DNA from: DATBGO01 sp963785765 | GTDB lineage: Bacteria; Actinomycetota; Actinomycetes; Streptosporangiales; Streptosporangiaceae | Assembly (NCBI GenBank): GCA_963785765.1 | Contig: CAWAWM010000003.1 | Location: forward strand, 973,742-1,037,741 | Length of the DNA stretch: 64,000 nt | Reading direction: 5' to 3' | Part shown: positions 27,001 through 35,248 of the stretch, in pieces | How the letters are laid out: the number at the start of each line of letters is the position of its first letter | Position numbering within the stretch: position 1 is the stretch's first letter | Notes under the pieces: generated by a model | What the model was told of the DNA's origin: nothing | The model's input: the letters and a program-made list of their open reading frames with translations, nothing else | Databases searched by the model: none | Program-made: the position numbers and the translations under genes

Positions 27001-28187
27001 CCCAGCGCCAGGTCCGCGGTGATGGCCGCAGCCAGTTTCACCTGCCAGGTGATGGCCCATTGCTGCAGGTCGGCCGCGAGCGCGCTGACCAGCGTTTCGC
27101 CGGGCCCGGCCGCGGTGGCCGCGGCGTTCCGGCCGACGTACACGCTGGTCGCGTCGACGACCGGCTCCGTCATGAACTGCGCCGCCCCTTCCTGCTGCGG
27201 CTCGGCGAAGAACCTGACCTGCATGTTCCCGGTGGCCGGGTCACCCCAGGCCAGGCCACCGGAAGACAGGCCCTCAACTCCCGCGTACAGCGCGCCCGCC
27301 AGCACCACCGGGCGGGTCAGGAAGGCCGTCGCGGGCTCCAGGTGGGCGGGCTGCTGCCACACCGGCTCGCCGGTGGTGACGTTCACCGCGTGGACCTCCA
27401 CGAAGTTCAACGTCGTGTCCTTATAGGGCGACTGGACCCCGGTGTAGGCCGTCTGGCCGTCGGAGCCCACCGCCGCGGGGATCACCACGCTGGTCAGCTC
27501 GCTCTCCGGCCGGACGTCGTAGCTCCACCGGACCTGCCCGGTCTCCAGCTCGACCGACCGCAGGAACGCCCCGCCGGTACCGCCGGTGTCGTTGTCGGTG
27601 CACAACAGTCCCTGCGGCGACAGCAGCGGCCCGGCGGGCGACTCGCCGGAGACCGGATAGGTCCAGACACTGGCCGGCAGCGGCTGCTGCGGCAGCACCG
27701 CCGGGACCACCGCGGCGTTCCCGCCGATCGTGCCCTGAAGCTGGTTGACCTGGTTGACCGGCGCCCCGGGCTGAGCGGGGTTCATGCCGCTGAGGTTGCA
27801 CAGAACCGTCAGGCCGGGCTCGTCACCCGTCAGCGTAGCGTACCGGAACGAGCTGATCTGCACCGTGGTGCGAGCGGTGTTCCACACCCGGATGTCATAC
27901 AGCTCGCCGTTGAAGGCAGCCATCGAGCCGAGGGCACCTCCGATCACCAGCAGGCCCTCGGACGGCTGCGGCGCCGGTAGCTGGAACACGTCCGCAGCGG
28001 CGACGCCGTCCTTGTAGAACGTCACGTAGTTCTGGTTGAACACCACCGCCACGTGATGCCAGGCCCCGTCGGACACTGGCCTGGTGTCGGCGGACTGGTA
28101 CGAGACGCCGTGCCACGAGAAGCTGAGCGCGTCGTTCCCTGCGTAGCCGAACTGCGGCGTGAGATCACCCAGCTCCGCCACGGCCAT
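24027..28187 (-). CDS. giant LamG / PQQ-propeller / membrane protein, C-terminal part
   Basis: Main part (1386 residues) of a very large protein that continues upstream in another frame. It begins inside a second LamG jelly-roll (WHHVAVVFNQNYVTFYKDG ... YDIRVWNTAR). Residues ~170-560 form a PQQ-type beta-propeller with repeats such as GTLYALDTATGAEQW and GSVKWSHQLSG. An Ig-like/Pro-rich section follows, then a long amphipathic helical region (~830-1130). The last ~250 residues hold several hydrophobic segments, some long enough to cross a membrane. The cysteine-poor propeller and LamG modules suggest binding of carbohydrate or protein ligands. No catalytic motif is seen. Its native start is in the piece at 28165-29067. 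Confidence 0.75.
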   Translation of the reverse strand: MAVAELGDLTPQFGYAGNDALSFSWHGVSYQSADTRPVSDGAWHHVAVVFNQNYVTFYKDGVAAADVFQLPAPQPSEGLLVIGGALGSMAAFNGELYDIRVWNTARTTVQISSFRYATLTGDEPGLTVLCNLSGMNPAQPGAPVNQVNQLQGTIGGNAAVVPAVLPQQPLPASVWTYPVSGESPAGPLLSPQGLLCTDNDTGGTGGAFLRSVELETGQVRWSYDVRPESELTSVVIPAAVGSDGQTAYTGVQSPYKDTTLNFVEVHAVNVTTGEPVWQQPAHLEPATAFLTRPVVLAGALYAGVEGLSSGGLAWGDPATGNMQVRFFAEPQQEGAAQFMTEPVVDATSVYVGRNAAATAAGPGETLVSALAADLQQWAITWQVKLAAAITADLALGSATLFIPTGGTIVALNTADGSVKWSHQLSGSAVQSRPVMIGSTLYVGSTDGTLYALDTATGAEQWRVDTGSAIVTDLVNEDSVLYFASAGDSPGTGPAFLAVDTNSLGNDVLSYPVPDADSLLFAQGGVANGVVYFYGAQNVYAVNMSNVIREFSVTSKLIVENYDTSTSTPTGSDTSYRVTLSIRDENGFPRPQQLVKLWSSGTLHVANQASPVTLTGEAPVWMQTDASGNLTLAVSAFDDGTPTGTPNVACPPLLAWANFMSAGEAIVIYPDHESLGTLANVQGSAPPASADAAAGPAPQFLDQATAYDGSPLILSSYQAPASLDAIASTVRNTVGTRNTGIVGASYLTAGRHPAAKYIRRSAVVPNVVYAADASAPATRPYAPGAVPTFTLDLSAGQPVFQAGTFDPSPPGSLAAPASPELVGSFSDIGHFIDNVVKGAEQVAKMAWQFTENAVQTVIHTAENIYNLVITDVEDAVTAVVGFLKTVVAEISKIIQWLSALFNWENILHNHAYIKRSITNPGDPANPGILDRLAGWVTSELTGGTDAATFLAQLSGQSSAAVGSTAQATAGQTVQSQQAGHNDPSQVYNTGGNNNANQCTWMHEKVTENSSSASIGGGSATGVGASWDPGTISTAFEQFLTALENALTGSFADLPGQIQEKIAATQDNFKDSNSALSTGLSDLLAVFQVLADDMAGFAETMAKDFLQLLDTLLGQITGWLSEPVDIPFVSALYQALTEDQLSILDLICLLAAVPATILLDVITGSPTVPDTITAGPDGPGGRDRLASAGTAGQLLLGISSFLIGIVGQALDILLLSFYSAWSDAAPPNPALNFLNGLDFAVDFAGWAMGVAVSYGWATWEVQDWCYWAAQFIPQGFNFAYLFRADGTNYKQAGRDTLFGAATLVMSAVYAALWPNSYRDAPRAPGLVLSSNIFSSMSSICEVPLIRMPGPTPYNVGDTVLVYDLPIKAALYLIGAVLGFTGYVLGVED

Positions 28188-29067
28188 CAGCGTCTGGCCG
28201 ACCGCTGCCGCGGCCGGCCGTCATCTTCATCCAGCACTCTAAGGTGGCAGCACTGCTGTCGATCCGGGCGGCGGTCACCAAGTTGACGGAGTCCTTCGGC
28301 CCCCCGCTGAACGACAGCGCGCACGACGGAGCCGGCAGATCGGTGACGACGACCGTGGCCCCGCTGACCGAGCCGGCCGCGCCGCCCACCTGATTGATGA
28401 TCTGCTGGGTGGCGGCGTCGAACGAGGTCCGCACCGTCAGGCCGGGCTCGGTCAGCGACGGCGGCGCCCAGCGCCAGGCGGCGATCTGCTGCGCCGACCG
28501 GGCGGCCGACCACACCCGCACGTCATACAACTGGCCGGTGAACCCGGTCGTCGCGCCGAACCCCGCGCCGAGCTGGCAGGTCCCGGCCGCCTGCTGCGGC
28601 GCGCCGGCCGACAACTGGTCCGCGGTGGCCACCCCGTCCTTGTAGAAGGTGATGGCACCCCCGTCGAACACCACCGCGATGTGATGCCACTGCCCGTCGG
28701 TGACCGGCGTGGTGTCCGCCGACGTCCACCCCGGCGCGCTCCCGCCGGTATTCCAGTACACCGAGATCTGGTCCCCGCCCACACTGATCCGGGGCGTCGC
28801 CCCCGGCGGGTCGCTGCCGATCACGATCGTCTGGCTGACCTTGGCGGTCGTGCGGATCCAGGCCTCGAACGTCGCCGCGCCCGTCGACACCGACTGCGCC
28901 CAGTTCCCGCCGACGTTGCCCCACCCGTTGACGGACGGCAAATCCAGCACCGGCCCCGTGACCAGTGCAGCGCCCGGCTGCCTGCCCAGCACCCGGGCCA
29001 CCGGGGCCCGCTGCCCGCGCCCCGCCACTACGGCCCGGCCAGCCGGCAACTGCGACCATGCGCCCAT
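28165..29067 (-). CDS. giant LamG protein, N-terminal part before a frameshift
   Basis: N-terminal 280-odd residues of the protein that continues at 24027-28187. It contains one complete LamG domain (ATFEAWIRTTAKVSQTIVIG ... WHHIAVVFDGGAITFYKDG ... QLYDVRVWSAARS) and the first strands of a second (AATLECWMKMTA). At about 28209-28222 the homology jumps to the neighbouring frame (AAAVGQTLMAVAELGD). One extra G in GGCCGG would explain it, and the full span of 5041 bases is one base more than a multiple of three. The joined protein would be about 1680 residues. GGGGG lies 7 bases before the ATG. No ordinary signal peptide is visible. Confidence 0.7.
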   Translation of the reverse strand: MGAWSQLPAGRAVVAGRGQRAPVARVLGRQPGAALVTGPVLDLPSVNGWGNVGGNWAQSVSTGAATFEAWIRTTAKVSQTIVIGSDPPGATPRISVGGDQISVYWNTGGSAPGWTSADTTPVTDGQWHHIAVVFDGGAITFYKDGVATADQLSAGAPQQAAGTCQLGAGFGATTGFTGQLYDVRVWSAARSAQQIAAWRWAPPSLTEPGLTVRTSFDAATQQIINQVGGAAGSVSGATVVVTDLPAPSCALSFSGGPKDSVNLVTAARIDSSAATLECWMKMTAGRGSGRPDADGRGGAG

Positions 29068-29247
29068 GTCCTGTCCCCCTGGTTCTTCCGAAGTGCCGCA
29101 CGCAAAACCCTCGCACCGGCCGTCGGCGTAAACAAGGGATCAATCACACAATCGATCCGCCGCCCGGCGAGAAGGGATCACAGCGGGCCGGTAAGCAGGC
29201 GACCCTGAACAGGTAAGGGAAGTGGTGCCGTTCCTGGGAGTGTTCCG

Positions 29248-29985
29248 ATGAGTGCTTTTCTCGCTGATATCCGCAACACGGTCGTGCCGGGCCGTCAGGG
29301 CCCGGACGGCCCGCTTCCGCCGTTGCTGCTCTCGATGACGCTGGTCACCGGCCTGGTGGACGCGTTCAGCTACCTGGTCCTCGGGCACGTGTTCGTGGCC
29401 AACATGACGGGCAACATCGTGCTGCTTGGCTTCGCCCTGGCCGGCGCCCCAGGATTCTCGATTACCGCGTCGGCGACCGCCCTGGCGTCGTTTTTTGCCG
29501 GTGCGCTGATCGGCGGACGGCTCAGCTCGCGGTACCGCCGGCACCGGGGGCGGCTGCACAGTTCGGCTGCGGCCATCCAGGCCCTGTTCCTCGCGGCTTC
29601 GGTCGTCCTGGCCGCGCTCAGCGGCAGCCCCGTCGGGGCCGGCTACCGGTACGCGCTGATCGTGGTGCTGGGCGCCGCGATGGGCATCCAGAACGCCGCG
29701 GCCCGCAAGATCGCGGTACCTGACCTCACCACCACCGTGCTGACCCTCACCATCACCGGGATCGCCGCCGACAGCACCCTGGCCGGCGGTCCGGGCTCGA
29801 AAGCGGGCAGGCGGCTGACCCCCGTGGCCATCATGCTGGCAGGCGCGTTCACCGGTGCCCTGCTCGTCCGCCACGCCCCCATCTGCTATCCGCTCGCCAT
29901 CGCCCTGGGGGCCATCGTCCTCGGCGCCCTCACCAGCCACACCCTCGGAAAGCGGGACCCGGCCTGGGTCCTCGCCCCGGCCTAA
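29248..29985 (+). CDS. DUF1275 (YoaK-like) membrane protein
   Basis: Integral membrane protein of 245 residues from the DUF1275/YoaK family. Features are the N-terminal TLVTGLVDAFSYLVLGHVFVANMTGNIVLLG block with the characteristic NMTGN, a second block ALIVVLGAAMGIQNAAARKIAVPDLTTTVLT, and about six membrane segments. The family is widespread, transport has been suggested, but function is unproven. GGGAG lies 7 bases before the ATG. It is divergent from the giant LamG gene and has no operon partner. Confidence 0.88.
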   Translation: MSAFLADIRNTVVPGRQGPDGPLPPLLLSMTLVTGLVDAFSYLVLGHVFVANMTGNIVLLGFALAGAPGFSITASATALASFFAGALIGGRLSSRYRRHRGRLHSSAAAIQALFLAASVVLAALSGSPVGAGYRYALIVVLGAAMGIQNAAARKIAVPDLTTTVLTLTITGIAADSTLAGGPGSKAGRRLTPVAIMLAGAFTGALLVRHAPICYPLAIALGAIVLGALTSHTLGKRDPAWVLAPA

Positions 29986-30173
29986 CGGACGTCAGCCAGG
30001 AAAGACAGCGATCATGACCGACTGCTGACGGCCGCGCCTACGGCGTCCGTCGGGTGCGCAGATCGTCCGGTCCGGCAGCAGAACCCGTCCATGAGGTGAC
30101 CTTCGGCACTGCCAAACCGGTGACTGGGAAGGCATGCTTCCTGGATGGTCCATCCGAGGCTGATCTGATCTAG

Positions 30174-31157
30174 GTGGCCGGCATGAAGACACGGGGAACC
30201 CAGGACTTACGCGCGCCGGGCCCGGCGAACCCGGGCGGCAGCGGGGGCGGGGTCGCGATCCGGGTCCGGGGGCTCCGCAAGCGGTATGCAGACGTTGCGG
30301 CGGTGCAGGGGATCGACCTGACCGTGCGGACAGGCGAGATCTTCGCGTTTCTCGGGCCGAACGGCGCGGGGAAAACGACGACCGTCGAGACGCTGGAAGG
30401 TTACCGGCACCGCGACGCCGGGGAGGTGGAGGTGCTGGGGGCCGACCCGGCACGGCCGACGCCGGGGTGGCGGGCGCGCATTGGCGTGGTCTTGCAGGAG
30501 TCCGAGCCGGAGGCCGAGCTCACGGTCGAGGAGTGCGTCGCGCTGTACGCCGGCTACTACCCACGGCCTCGGCCAGTGGCTGAGACGCTTGAGCTGGTGG
30601 GCTTAGCGGACCGCCCGGCCGCCAGGTGCGGCCGGCTGTCGGGCGGCCAGCGGAGGCGTCTGGATATGGCCCTGGCCCTGATCGGTGACCCGGAGTTACT
30701 GTTCCTCGATGAGCCGACCACCGGCTTCGACCCGGCTGCGCGGCAGTCAGCGTGGAATGTGATCGCCGGGCTCCGGGACCTCGGGAAGACGATCTTCCTG
30801 ACCACTCATTACATGGAGGAAGCCGAGTGCCTGGCGGACCGGATTGCGGTGCTAGCCGCCGGGCGCATCGTGGCCGAGGGCACCGCGGCCACCCTGGGCG
30901 GGCGTGACATCGAAGCATCGATCGTCAGCTTTAGCCTGCCGTCCGGCGTGTCCGCCGCCGATCTGCCGCCCGCCGTAGCCGCGGCGGTGACCGGCAGCGT
31001 CGGGGAAAAGGTCGAAGCACGGGTCACGAGCCCGCTGCCCGTGCTCGGCGCCCTGGCCGCCTGGGCGGCGGCGCGCAACGTTGATCTTCCCGACCTTCAG
31101 GTGTTCCGCCCGACGCTTGAGGACGTCTATCTGCAGCTCACCCGGGCGTCCCAATGA
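30174..31157 (+). CDS. ABC transporter ATP-binding protein (DrrA-like)
   Basis: ATPase of a two-component ABC-2 exporter of the DrrA type, often involved in drug or lipid export. Walker A GPNGAGKTT at 61-69, signature LSGGQ at 155-159, Walker B LLFLDEPTTG at about 175-184 and TTHYMEEAECLAD with the switch histidine are all present. The C-terminal extension of ~80 residues (ASIVSFSLPSG ... FRPTLEDVYLQLT) is typical of this subfamily. The start could be the GTG at 30174 or the ATG at 30183. It overlaps the permease gene by ATGA. Length 327 aa. Confidence 0.93.
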   Translation: MAGMKTRGTQDLRAPGPANPGGSGGGVAIRVRGLRKRYADVAAVQGIDLTVRTGEIFAFLGPNGAGKTTTVETLEGYRHRDAGEVEVLGADPARPTPGWRARIGVVLQESEPEAELTVEECVALYAGYYPRPRPVAETLELVGLADRPAARCGRLSGGQRRRLDMALALIGDPELLFLDEPTTGFDPAARQSAWNVIAGLRDLGKTIFLTTHYMEEAECLADRIAVLAAGRIVAEGTAATLGGRDIEASIVSFSLPSGVSAADLPPAVAAAVTGSVGEKVEARVTSPLPVLGALAAWAAARNVDLPDLQVFRPTLEDVYLQLTRASQ

Positions 31158-31975
31158 CCGCCGTCAGCCACGACACCGGGCCCGGCGCTGGCTCCCGCCG
31201 CCAGTTCCCGCACCTGGTCGTCCACCAGTTCCGCGCCGACCTGCGCTGCTTTTCGCGCAACAAGGGGAGCGTGTTCTGGACACTGGCCCTCCCGATCCTG
31301 TTTCTCGTGATCTTTGGGTCGGTGTTTCAGCACCAAAACGTCGCCGTGCCGGGCGGAAGAATCGACGAACCTGTGTATTACGTGCCCGGTATCATCGCCT
31401 ACGGCGTCATAGCCGCCACGTTCTCAAGTCTCATCATCTCGGTTGTCCGCTACCGAGAGACCGGCATCTACAAGCGCCGCAGGGCCACGCCACTGCCTGC
31501 CAGCGCCGTCATCGCCGCGCGCTCCCTCGTAGCCGCCCTGTCCGTCCTGGCGATCACCGCTGTCTTGCTCGCCATCGGCTGGGCTGCCTTCGCAGCGCAT
31601 ATCCCCGGTCGGACGGGCCCGGCTTTTCTCCTTGACATCATCGTCGGCGCAGTCGCCTTCTCCTGCCTGGGCTTCGCCGTGGCCAGCCTCATCAGCAACA
31701 TCGACGCCGCCCAGCCGGTCACCCTGGCCATCATCCTTCCGCTCTGCTTCCTCTCCGGCGTTTTCATCCCGATCTTGGAACTGCCGCACTGGCTGATCGA
31801 TGTCGGCAAGATCTTCCCAGTACACGCTCTCGCGGACGCCCTGCTGGCCGCCTATAACCCGCACACGACAGGTTCCGGGCTGCGCTGGGGCGACCTCGTG
31901 GTCCTCGCTGCCTGGGGCGCGGCCGGGCTCATCATCGCTGTCCGCCGCTTCAGCTGGCTCCCGCGTAGCGGCTGA
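31154..31975 (+). CDS. ABC-2 type transporter permease
   Basis: Permease partner of the DrrA-like ATPase, 273 residues with six hydrophobic segments. The ABC-2 core is recognisable: an N-terminal cytosolic part leading into FWTLALPILFLVIFGSVF, the loop VRYRETGIYKRRRATPLPASAVIAARSL, and the C-terminal LPLCFLSGVFIPILELPHWL. The ATGA overlap indicates tight coupling and a 1:1 complex. The loop between the first two membrane helices (QHQNVAVPGGRIDEPVYYVPG) is short. The substrate is unknown; no resistance or biosynthesis genes are adjacent. Confidence 0.9.
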   Translation: MTAVSHDTGPGAGSRRQFPHLVVHQFRADLRCFSRNKGSVFWTLALPILFLVIFGSVFQHQNVAVPGGRIDEPVYYVPGIIAYGVIAATFSSLIISVVRYRETGIYKRRRATPLPASAVIAARSLVAALSVLAITAVLLAIGWAAFAAHIPGRTGPAFLLDIIVGAVAFSCLGFAVASLISNIDAAQPVTLAIILPLCFLSGVFIPILELPHWLIDVGKIFPVHALADALLAAYNPHTTGSGLRWGDLVVLAAWGAAGLIIAVRRFSWLPRSG

Positions 31976-31999
31976 GCTGCGTGGTGTCGCCCACCCGGG

Positions 32000-32950
32000 T
32001 CACGCCCGACCCGGCTCGGGACTGAGCAGTGCCTTGACCGGGTCGAGGCGGCCGTTCATCAGCTCGGTGAAGATCTGCGCCCCCGCCGCCAGCGGGTACG
32101 GCACCACCCAGCTCAGGTTGGCGTCCCGGAGCAGCGCCGTGGCCCCGTCGAACTCATCGTCGGTGTAGCCGAACGAGCCGAGCACGCTCTTCTCGCCCCG
32201 CACCAGGGCCGGGGCGTCGAATCCCGCGGCCTGCTCGGCCAGGCCCAGCCAGACCGCGACGCCGCCCGGACGCTGATGCTGCACGGACAGGGCGCGGGTG
32301 ACGGCCGACCCGACGGCGTCGATGACCACGTCGTACTCTCCGGTCAGGGTGGTTCCGGCCGCGGCCGCGCCCAGGCGCCTGGCAGCCGCCAGCCGGACCG
32401 GCGACAGATCCGTGACCTCCACCTGATCAGCCCCGCCGGCCAGGGCTGTGAGCAGGCACAGCAGGCCGATGGCCCCGCAGCCAAGCACCGCCACCCGGTG
32501 GCCGGGACCGCCCCGGGCCAGGTTCCAGGCATGGACGGCGTTGGCGGCGGGCTCGACGACCGCCGCCTCACTCCAGGACAGCCAGTCTGGCAGCGGCCGC
32601 GCGGCTCCGGCCGGAACGGCGACGCGCTCGGCGAAACCGCCCGGCCGGTGCACCCCGATCAGCGCCCGGTCCGCGCACAAGTACCGCAGCCCGCGGCCGC
32701 ACAGCGAGCAGTGCCCGCAGGACAGGATGGGGTTGATCAGCACCCGGTCACCGTTGTCGCTGAGGCCGGCGAACTCGTGTCCCATGATCAGGGGAGGCAC
32801 CCGGAAGCCGGGGTGGCGGGCGCCGTGCAGTTCGCTCCCGCAGATGCCCGCCGCCCGCACGTGCACCAGGACCTCGCCATCGGCCGGCTCAGGATCCGGG
32901 ACGTCGCGCATCTCCAGTTCGCCGGGCGCGGTAAAGACCAGCGCCATCAT
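32000..32950 (-). CDS. zinc-dependent medium-chain alcohol dehydrogenase family protein
   Basis: MDR-type dehydrogenase, about 316 residues. The catalytic zinc ligand region is AGICGSELHGARHPG and GHEFAGL; the structural-zinc lobe is present as SCGHCSLCGRGLRYLC. The nucleotide-binding fold shows VLGCGAIGLLCLLTAL followed by an acidic residue in VEVTDLS, favouring NAD. An ATG at 32950 looks best; the frame is open to 32971. It heads a group of catabolic genes with RidA and IclR on the same strand. The substrate is an unknown alcohol or polyol. Confidence 0.88.
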   Translation of the reverse strand: MMALVFTAPGELEMRDVPDPEPADGEVLVHVRAAGICGSELHGARHPGFRVPPLIMGHEFAGLSDNGDRVLINPILSCGHCSLCGRGLRYLCADRALIGVHRPGGFAERVAVPAGAARPLPDWLSWSEAAVVEPAANAVHAWNLARGGPGHRVAVLGCGAIGLLCLLTALAGGADQVEVTDLSPVRLAAARRLGAAAAGTTLTGEYDVVIDAVGSAVTRALSVQHQRPGGVAVWLGLAEQAAGFDAPALVRGEKSVLGSFGYTDDEFDGATALLRDANLSWVVPYPLAAGAQIFTELMNGRLDPVKALLSPEPGRA

Positions 32951-33061
32951 GACGGCACGACCGGCCGGCATGTCATAGGGCCCGCCCTGATCGCCAGGCC
33001 GGCCATCCCGCGCAGGAATGAACCGGAAGGCCGGCCGGCAGCTGGTCCAGGGCAGCTCCGG

Positions 33062-33445
33062 TCACGGTGCGCCCTGCTCCGGCAGCACCGCTACGCAGTC
33101 GATCTCGACCTTGAACCCGGGCGCGAGCGCGACCCCGACCGTGGTCCTGGCCGGCAGCGGCGCGGCGAAGATCTCGCGGTAAGCGGCGTCCATGGCGGCA
33201 AAGTCGGCCATGTCCGCCAGGAAGACCCCGCAGCGGACGACGTCGGCCAGCGTGGCCCCGGCCGCGGCGAGTACCGCGGCCAGGTTCTGCGCGGCCACCG
33301 TGGTCTGGTCCGCGGCGGTGCCCCCGGTCGGTGCGCCGTCGCGGACCGCTACCTGCCCGGACACGTACAGGAACCGGCCTTCGGCGATGATTCCTGGTGA
33401 GTAGGCCCCGCCGGGCGTGCTGCCACCGACCCGATCCTTCGCCAC
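33062..33445 (-). CDS. RidA family protein
   Basis: RidA-type enamine/imine deaminase of 127 residues. GAYSPGIIAEGRFLYVSGQV at the N-terminus, QTTVAAQNLAAVLAAAGA, and the C-terminal ARTTVGVALAPGFKVEIDCVAV follow the family; the segment before the C-terminus carries an arginine (PARTTVGV) at the position of the catalytic Arg of canonical RidA. The start is GTG, preceded by AAAGGAT. It is the second RidA-like gene in the window. With the deaminase-like PLP enzyme at 35.2-36.6 kb nearby, a role in clearing aminoacrylate-type intermediates is plausible. Confidence 0.9.
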   Translation of the reverse strand: MAKDRVGGSTPGGAYSPGIIAEGRFLYVSGQVAVRDGAPTGGTAADQTTVAAQNLAAVLAAAGATLADVVRCGVFLADMADFAAMDAAYREIFAAPLPARTTVGVALAPGFKVEIDCVAVLPEQGAP

Positions 33446-33550
33446 GCTTCATCCTTTCGGAAGGCTATTCCGTATAGCGGAACAGGGTTGACTCAGCCTG
33501 CCAGGAGTGGATCGCCGATGTCAACGGGCCGGCCCGGGCCGGCCTGCTGC

Positions 33551-34366
33551 TCACGCCCGGGGCATCCTGGCCAGATCGGCGGCCGCCTCGCGGATCGTCT
33601 CGCCCAGCTCAGCCAGCCGGCCCCGATCGGCCCGCGCGGCCAGGACCGTCACGCTGACGGCGGCCGCGGGCACCGGGCGCCCGAGAAAGACCGGAACCGC
33701 CACGCACCGTACCCCGGTCTCGTTCTCCTCCAGGTCCACCGCGAAACCGCGCCTCCTGACCATGCTCAGCTCCTGCGCCAGCCGCGGCGCGGTCACGATG
33801 GTGCGGTCAGTGCGCCTGGGCAGCGGATTCCACAGCGCCGCCCACGCCCCGATCGCCTCGTCGGTGGGGTACGTCCAGGCCAGCAGGGCCTTGCCGACCC
33901 CGGTGGCGTTGGCCGGATTGCGGCCGCCGATCACCGACGACATCTTGATGGCCCGGGATGCCTCGACCTTGTCCTGGTAGACGACCTCGGCATTGTCGAG
34001 CACGGCCATGTGGGTCGTCTCGTTGAGTTCGGTGGTCAGCCGTACGAGCAGCGGATGGATCAGGGCGCGCAGGTCGAGCATGTCGTGGAATCTGAACGCG
34101 GTCGCCAGCAGCTCGGTGCCGAGAAAGTACGGCCCGGCGTGCTCGGGCTGCGCGACGAACCCGCGGTGCTTCAGCGCGGCGAGCAGCCGGTGCAGCGAGC
34201 TCTTGGGAATGTCCAGCCGGACCGAAAGCTCGTCGAGCGACAGGCCCCGGGCCGAGCCACCGACGGTGGTGAGGATCCGGAGGGCACGGTCAACGCTCCC
34301 CACAGGCGAGTCAGCCAACTGTCCTGCGCTCCATTGGACCAGCCAGATTCCGGTAGGCGGAATCAT
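33551..34366 (-). CDS. IclR family transcriptional regulator
   Basis: Regulator of 271 residues. The N-terminal winged helix is VDRALRILTTVGGSARGLSLDELSVRLDIPKSSLHRLLAALKHRGF; the C-terminal effector domain has the IclR pattern TTHMAVLDNAEVVYQDKVEASRAIKMSSVIGG and GVRCVAVPVFLG. IclR proteins usually control an adjacent degradative operon in response to a pathway metabolite. It is divergent from the SDR gene (34445) and lies upstream of RidA and the MDR dehydrogenase on its own strand, so it probably controls the whole group. Confidence 0.92.
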   Translation of the reverse strand: MIPPTGIWLVQWSAGQLADSPVGSVDRALRILTTVGGSARGLSLDELSVRLDIPKSSLHRLLAALKHRGFVAQPEHAGPYFLGTELLATAFRFHDMLDLRALIHPLLVRLTTELNETTHMAVLDNAEVVYQDKVEASRAIKMSSVIGGRNPANATGVGKALLAWTYPTDEAIGAWAALWNPLPRRTDRTIVTAPRLAQELSMVRRRGFAVDLEENETGVRCVAVPVFLGRPVPAAAVSVTVLAARADRGRLAELGETIREAAADLARMPRA

Positions 34367-34444
34367 AGACCAGCCCGCGAATCGCCGCTACTTTGGCCGG
34401 GAGCTGCCGTGGGGCGGCGGCGCGTCGACCAAGAGGAGCCGGGT

Positions 34445-35212
34445 GTGCGCGGACTGGCGGGCAAGGGCGTCCTGGTCAGCGGCGGTACCGGCGGGATCGG
34501 CCTGGCCGCCGCGCGGCGGTTCCTGGCCGAAGGCTGCCGGGTATTCGTCGCTGGCCTGAGCAGCGCTGAGGTGGACGGCGCCGTGACCGAGCTCGGCGGG
34601 CCCGGCCAGGTGTCCGGGCTGGCTGGTGATGTCAGCGTCCAGGCCGACGCCGAACGGCTCGCCGCGGCCGCCGAGCAGGCGCTCGGCGGCGTGGACATAC
34701 TCGCCAACAACGCGGGCACCGCGACGCGCACGCCATTCCTGTCGATCGCCCCGGCCGAATGGGACCGGATCATCGCGGTGAACCTGCGGGGAATGTTCCT
34801 GGTGGCCCAGGCGGTCAGCCAGGGCATGGCCCGGCGCGGGCCCGGCGGCGTCATCGTCAACATGTCCTCGACCAATGGGATCGCGGGCGAGGAAGGCTAC
34901 GCGCACTACAACGCGTCCAAGGGCGGGGTGCTGCTGCTCACCAAGACGATGGCGGTCGAGCTCGGCCCGCTGGGCATCAGGGTGAACGCCCTGTGCCCCG
35001 GTTACATCAGCACGCCGCTGAACTCCGCCATCTCCGCCGCCATGGGCGGGCCTGAGTTCGAGGCTCAGTACGCGCGGGAGCGGATCCCGCTGCGGCGGGT
35101 CGGCACGGCCGACGAGGTCGCCGCCGCGTATGCGTTCCTCGCCTCCGATGAAGCCGCGTTCATTCACGGGACCGGGCTGGTCATCGACGGTGGCCAGCTC
35201 GCGGTGATGTAG
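34445..35212 (+). CDS. short-chain dehydrogenase/reductase
   Basis: Classical SDR of 255 residues using NAD(P). The cofactor motif is VSGGTGGIGLAAARRF, followed by NNAG in DILANNAGTATR, the catalytic serine in VNMSSTNG, and the YxxxK pair in YAHYNASKGG. The C-terminal FIHGTGLVIDGGQ is typical. The start is the GTG at 34445, with GGAG 7 bases upstream; a much longer open frame overlaps the IclR gene and was rejected. It is divergent from the IclR gene and likely its target. It ends 36 bases from the convergent deaminase-like gene. Confidence 0.92.
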   Translation: MRGLAGKGVLVSGGTGGIGLAAARRFLAEGCRVFVAGLSSAEVDGAVTELGGPGQVSGLAGDVSVQADAERLAAAAEQALGGVDILANNAGTATRTPFLSIAPAEWDRIIAVNLRGMFLVAQAVSQGMARRGPGGVIVNMSSTNGIAGEEGYAHYNASKGGVLLLTKTMAVELGPLGIRVNALCPGYISTPLNSAISAAMGGPEFEAQYARERIPLRRVGTADEVAAAYAFLASDEAAFIHGTGLVIDGGQLAVM

Positions 35213-35215
35213 CCC

Positions 35216-35248
35216 CGCCGCCGTTATGGCCATGCCGCCCCGGCGGCG
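35216..35248. terminator. bidirectional hairpin between convergent genes
   Basis: CGCCGCCG (35216-35223) pairs perfectly with CGGCGGCG (35241-35248) across a 17-base loop. It fills the short space between the SDR stop and the opposing stop at 35249. There is no T-tract, as is common in actinomycetes. Confidence 0.45.

Noticed and set aside
33488..34444. N-terminal extension of the SDR gene to 33488
   Set aside because: It is antisense to the IclR gene. The GTG at 34445 has a ribosome site and the SDR fold begins right after it.
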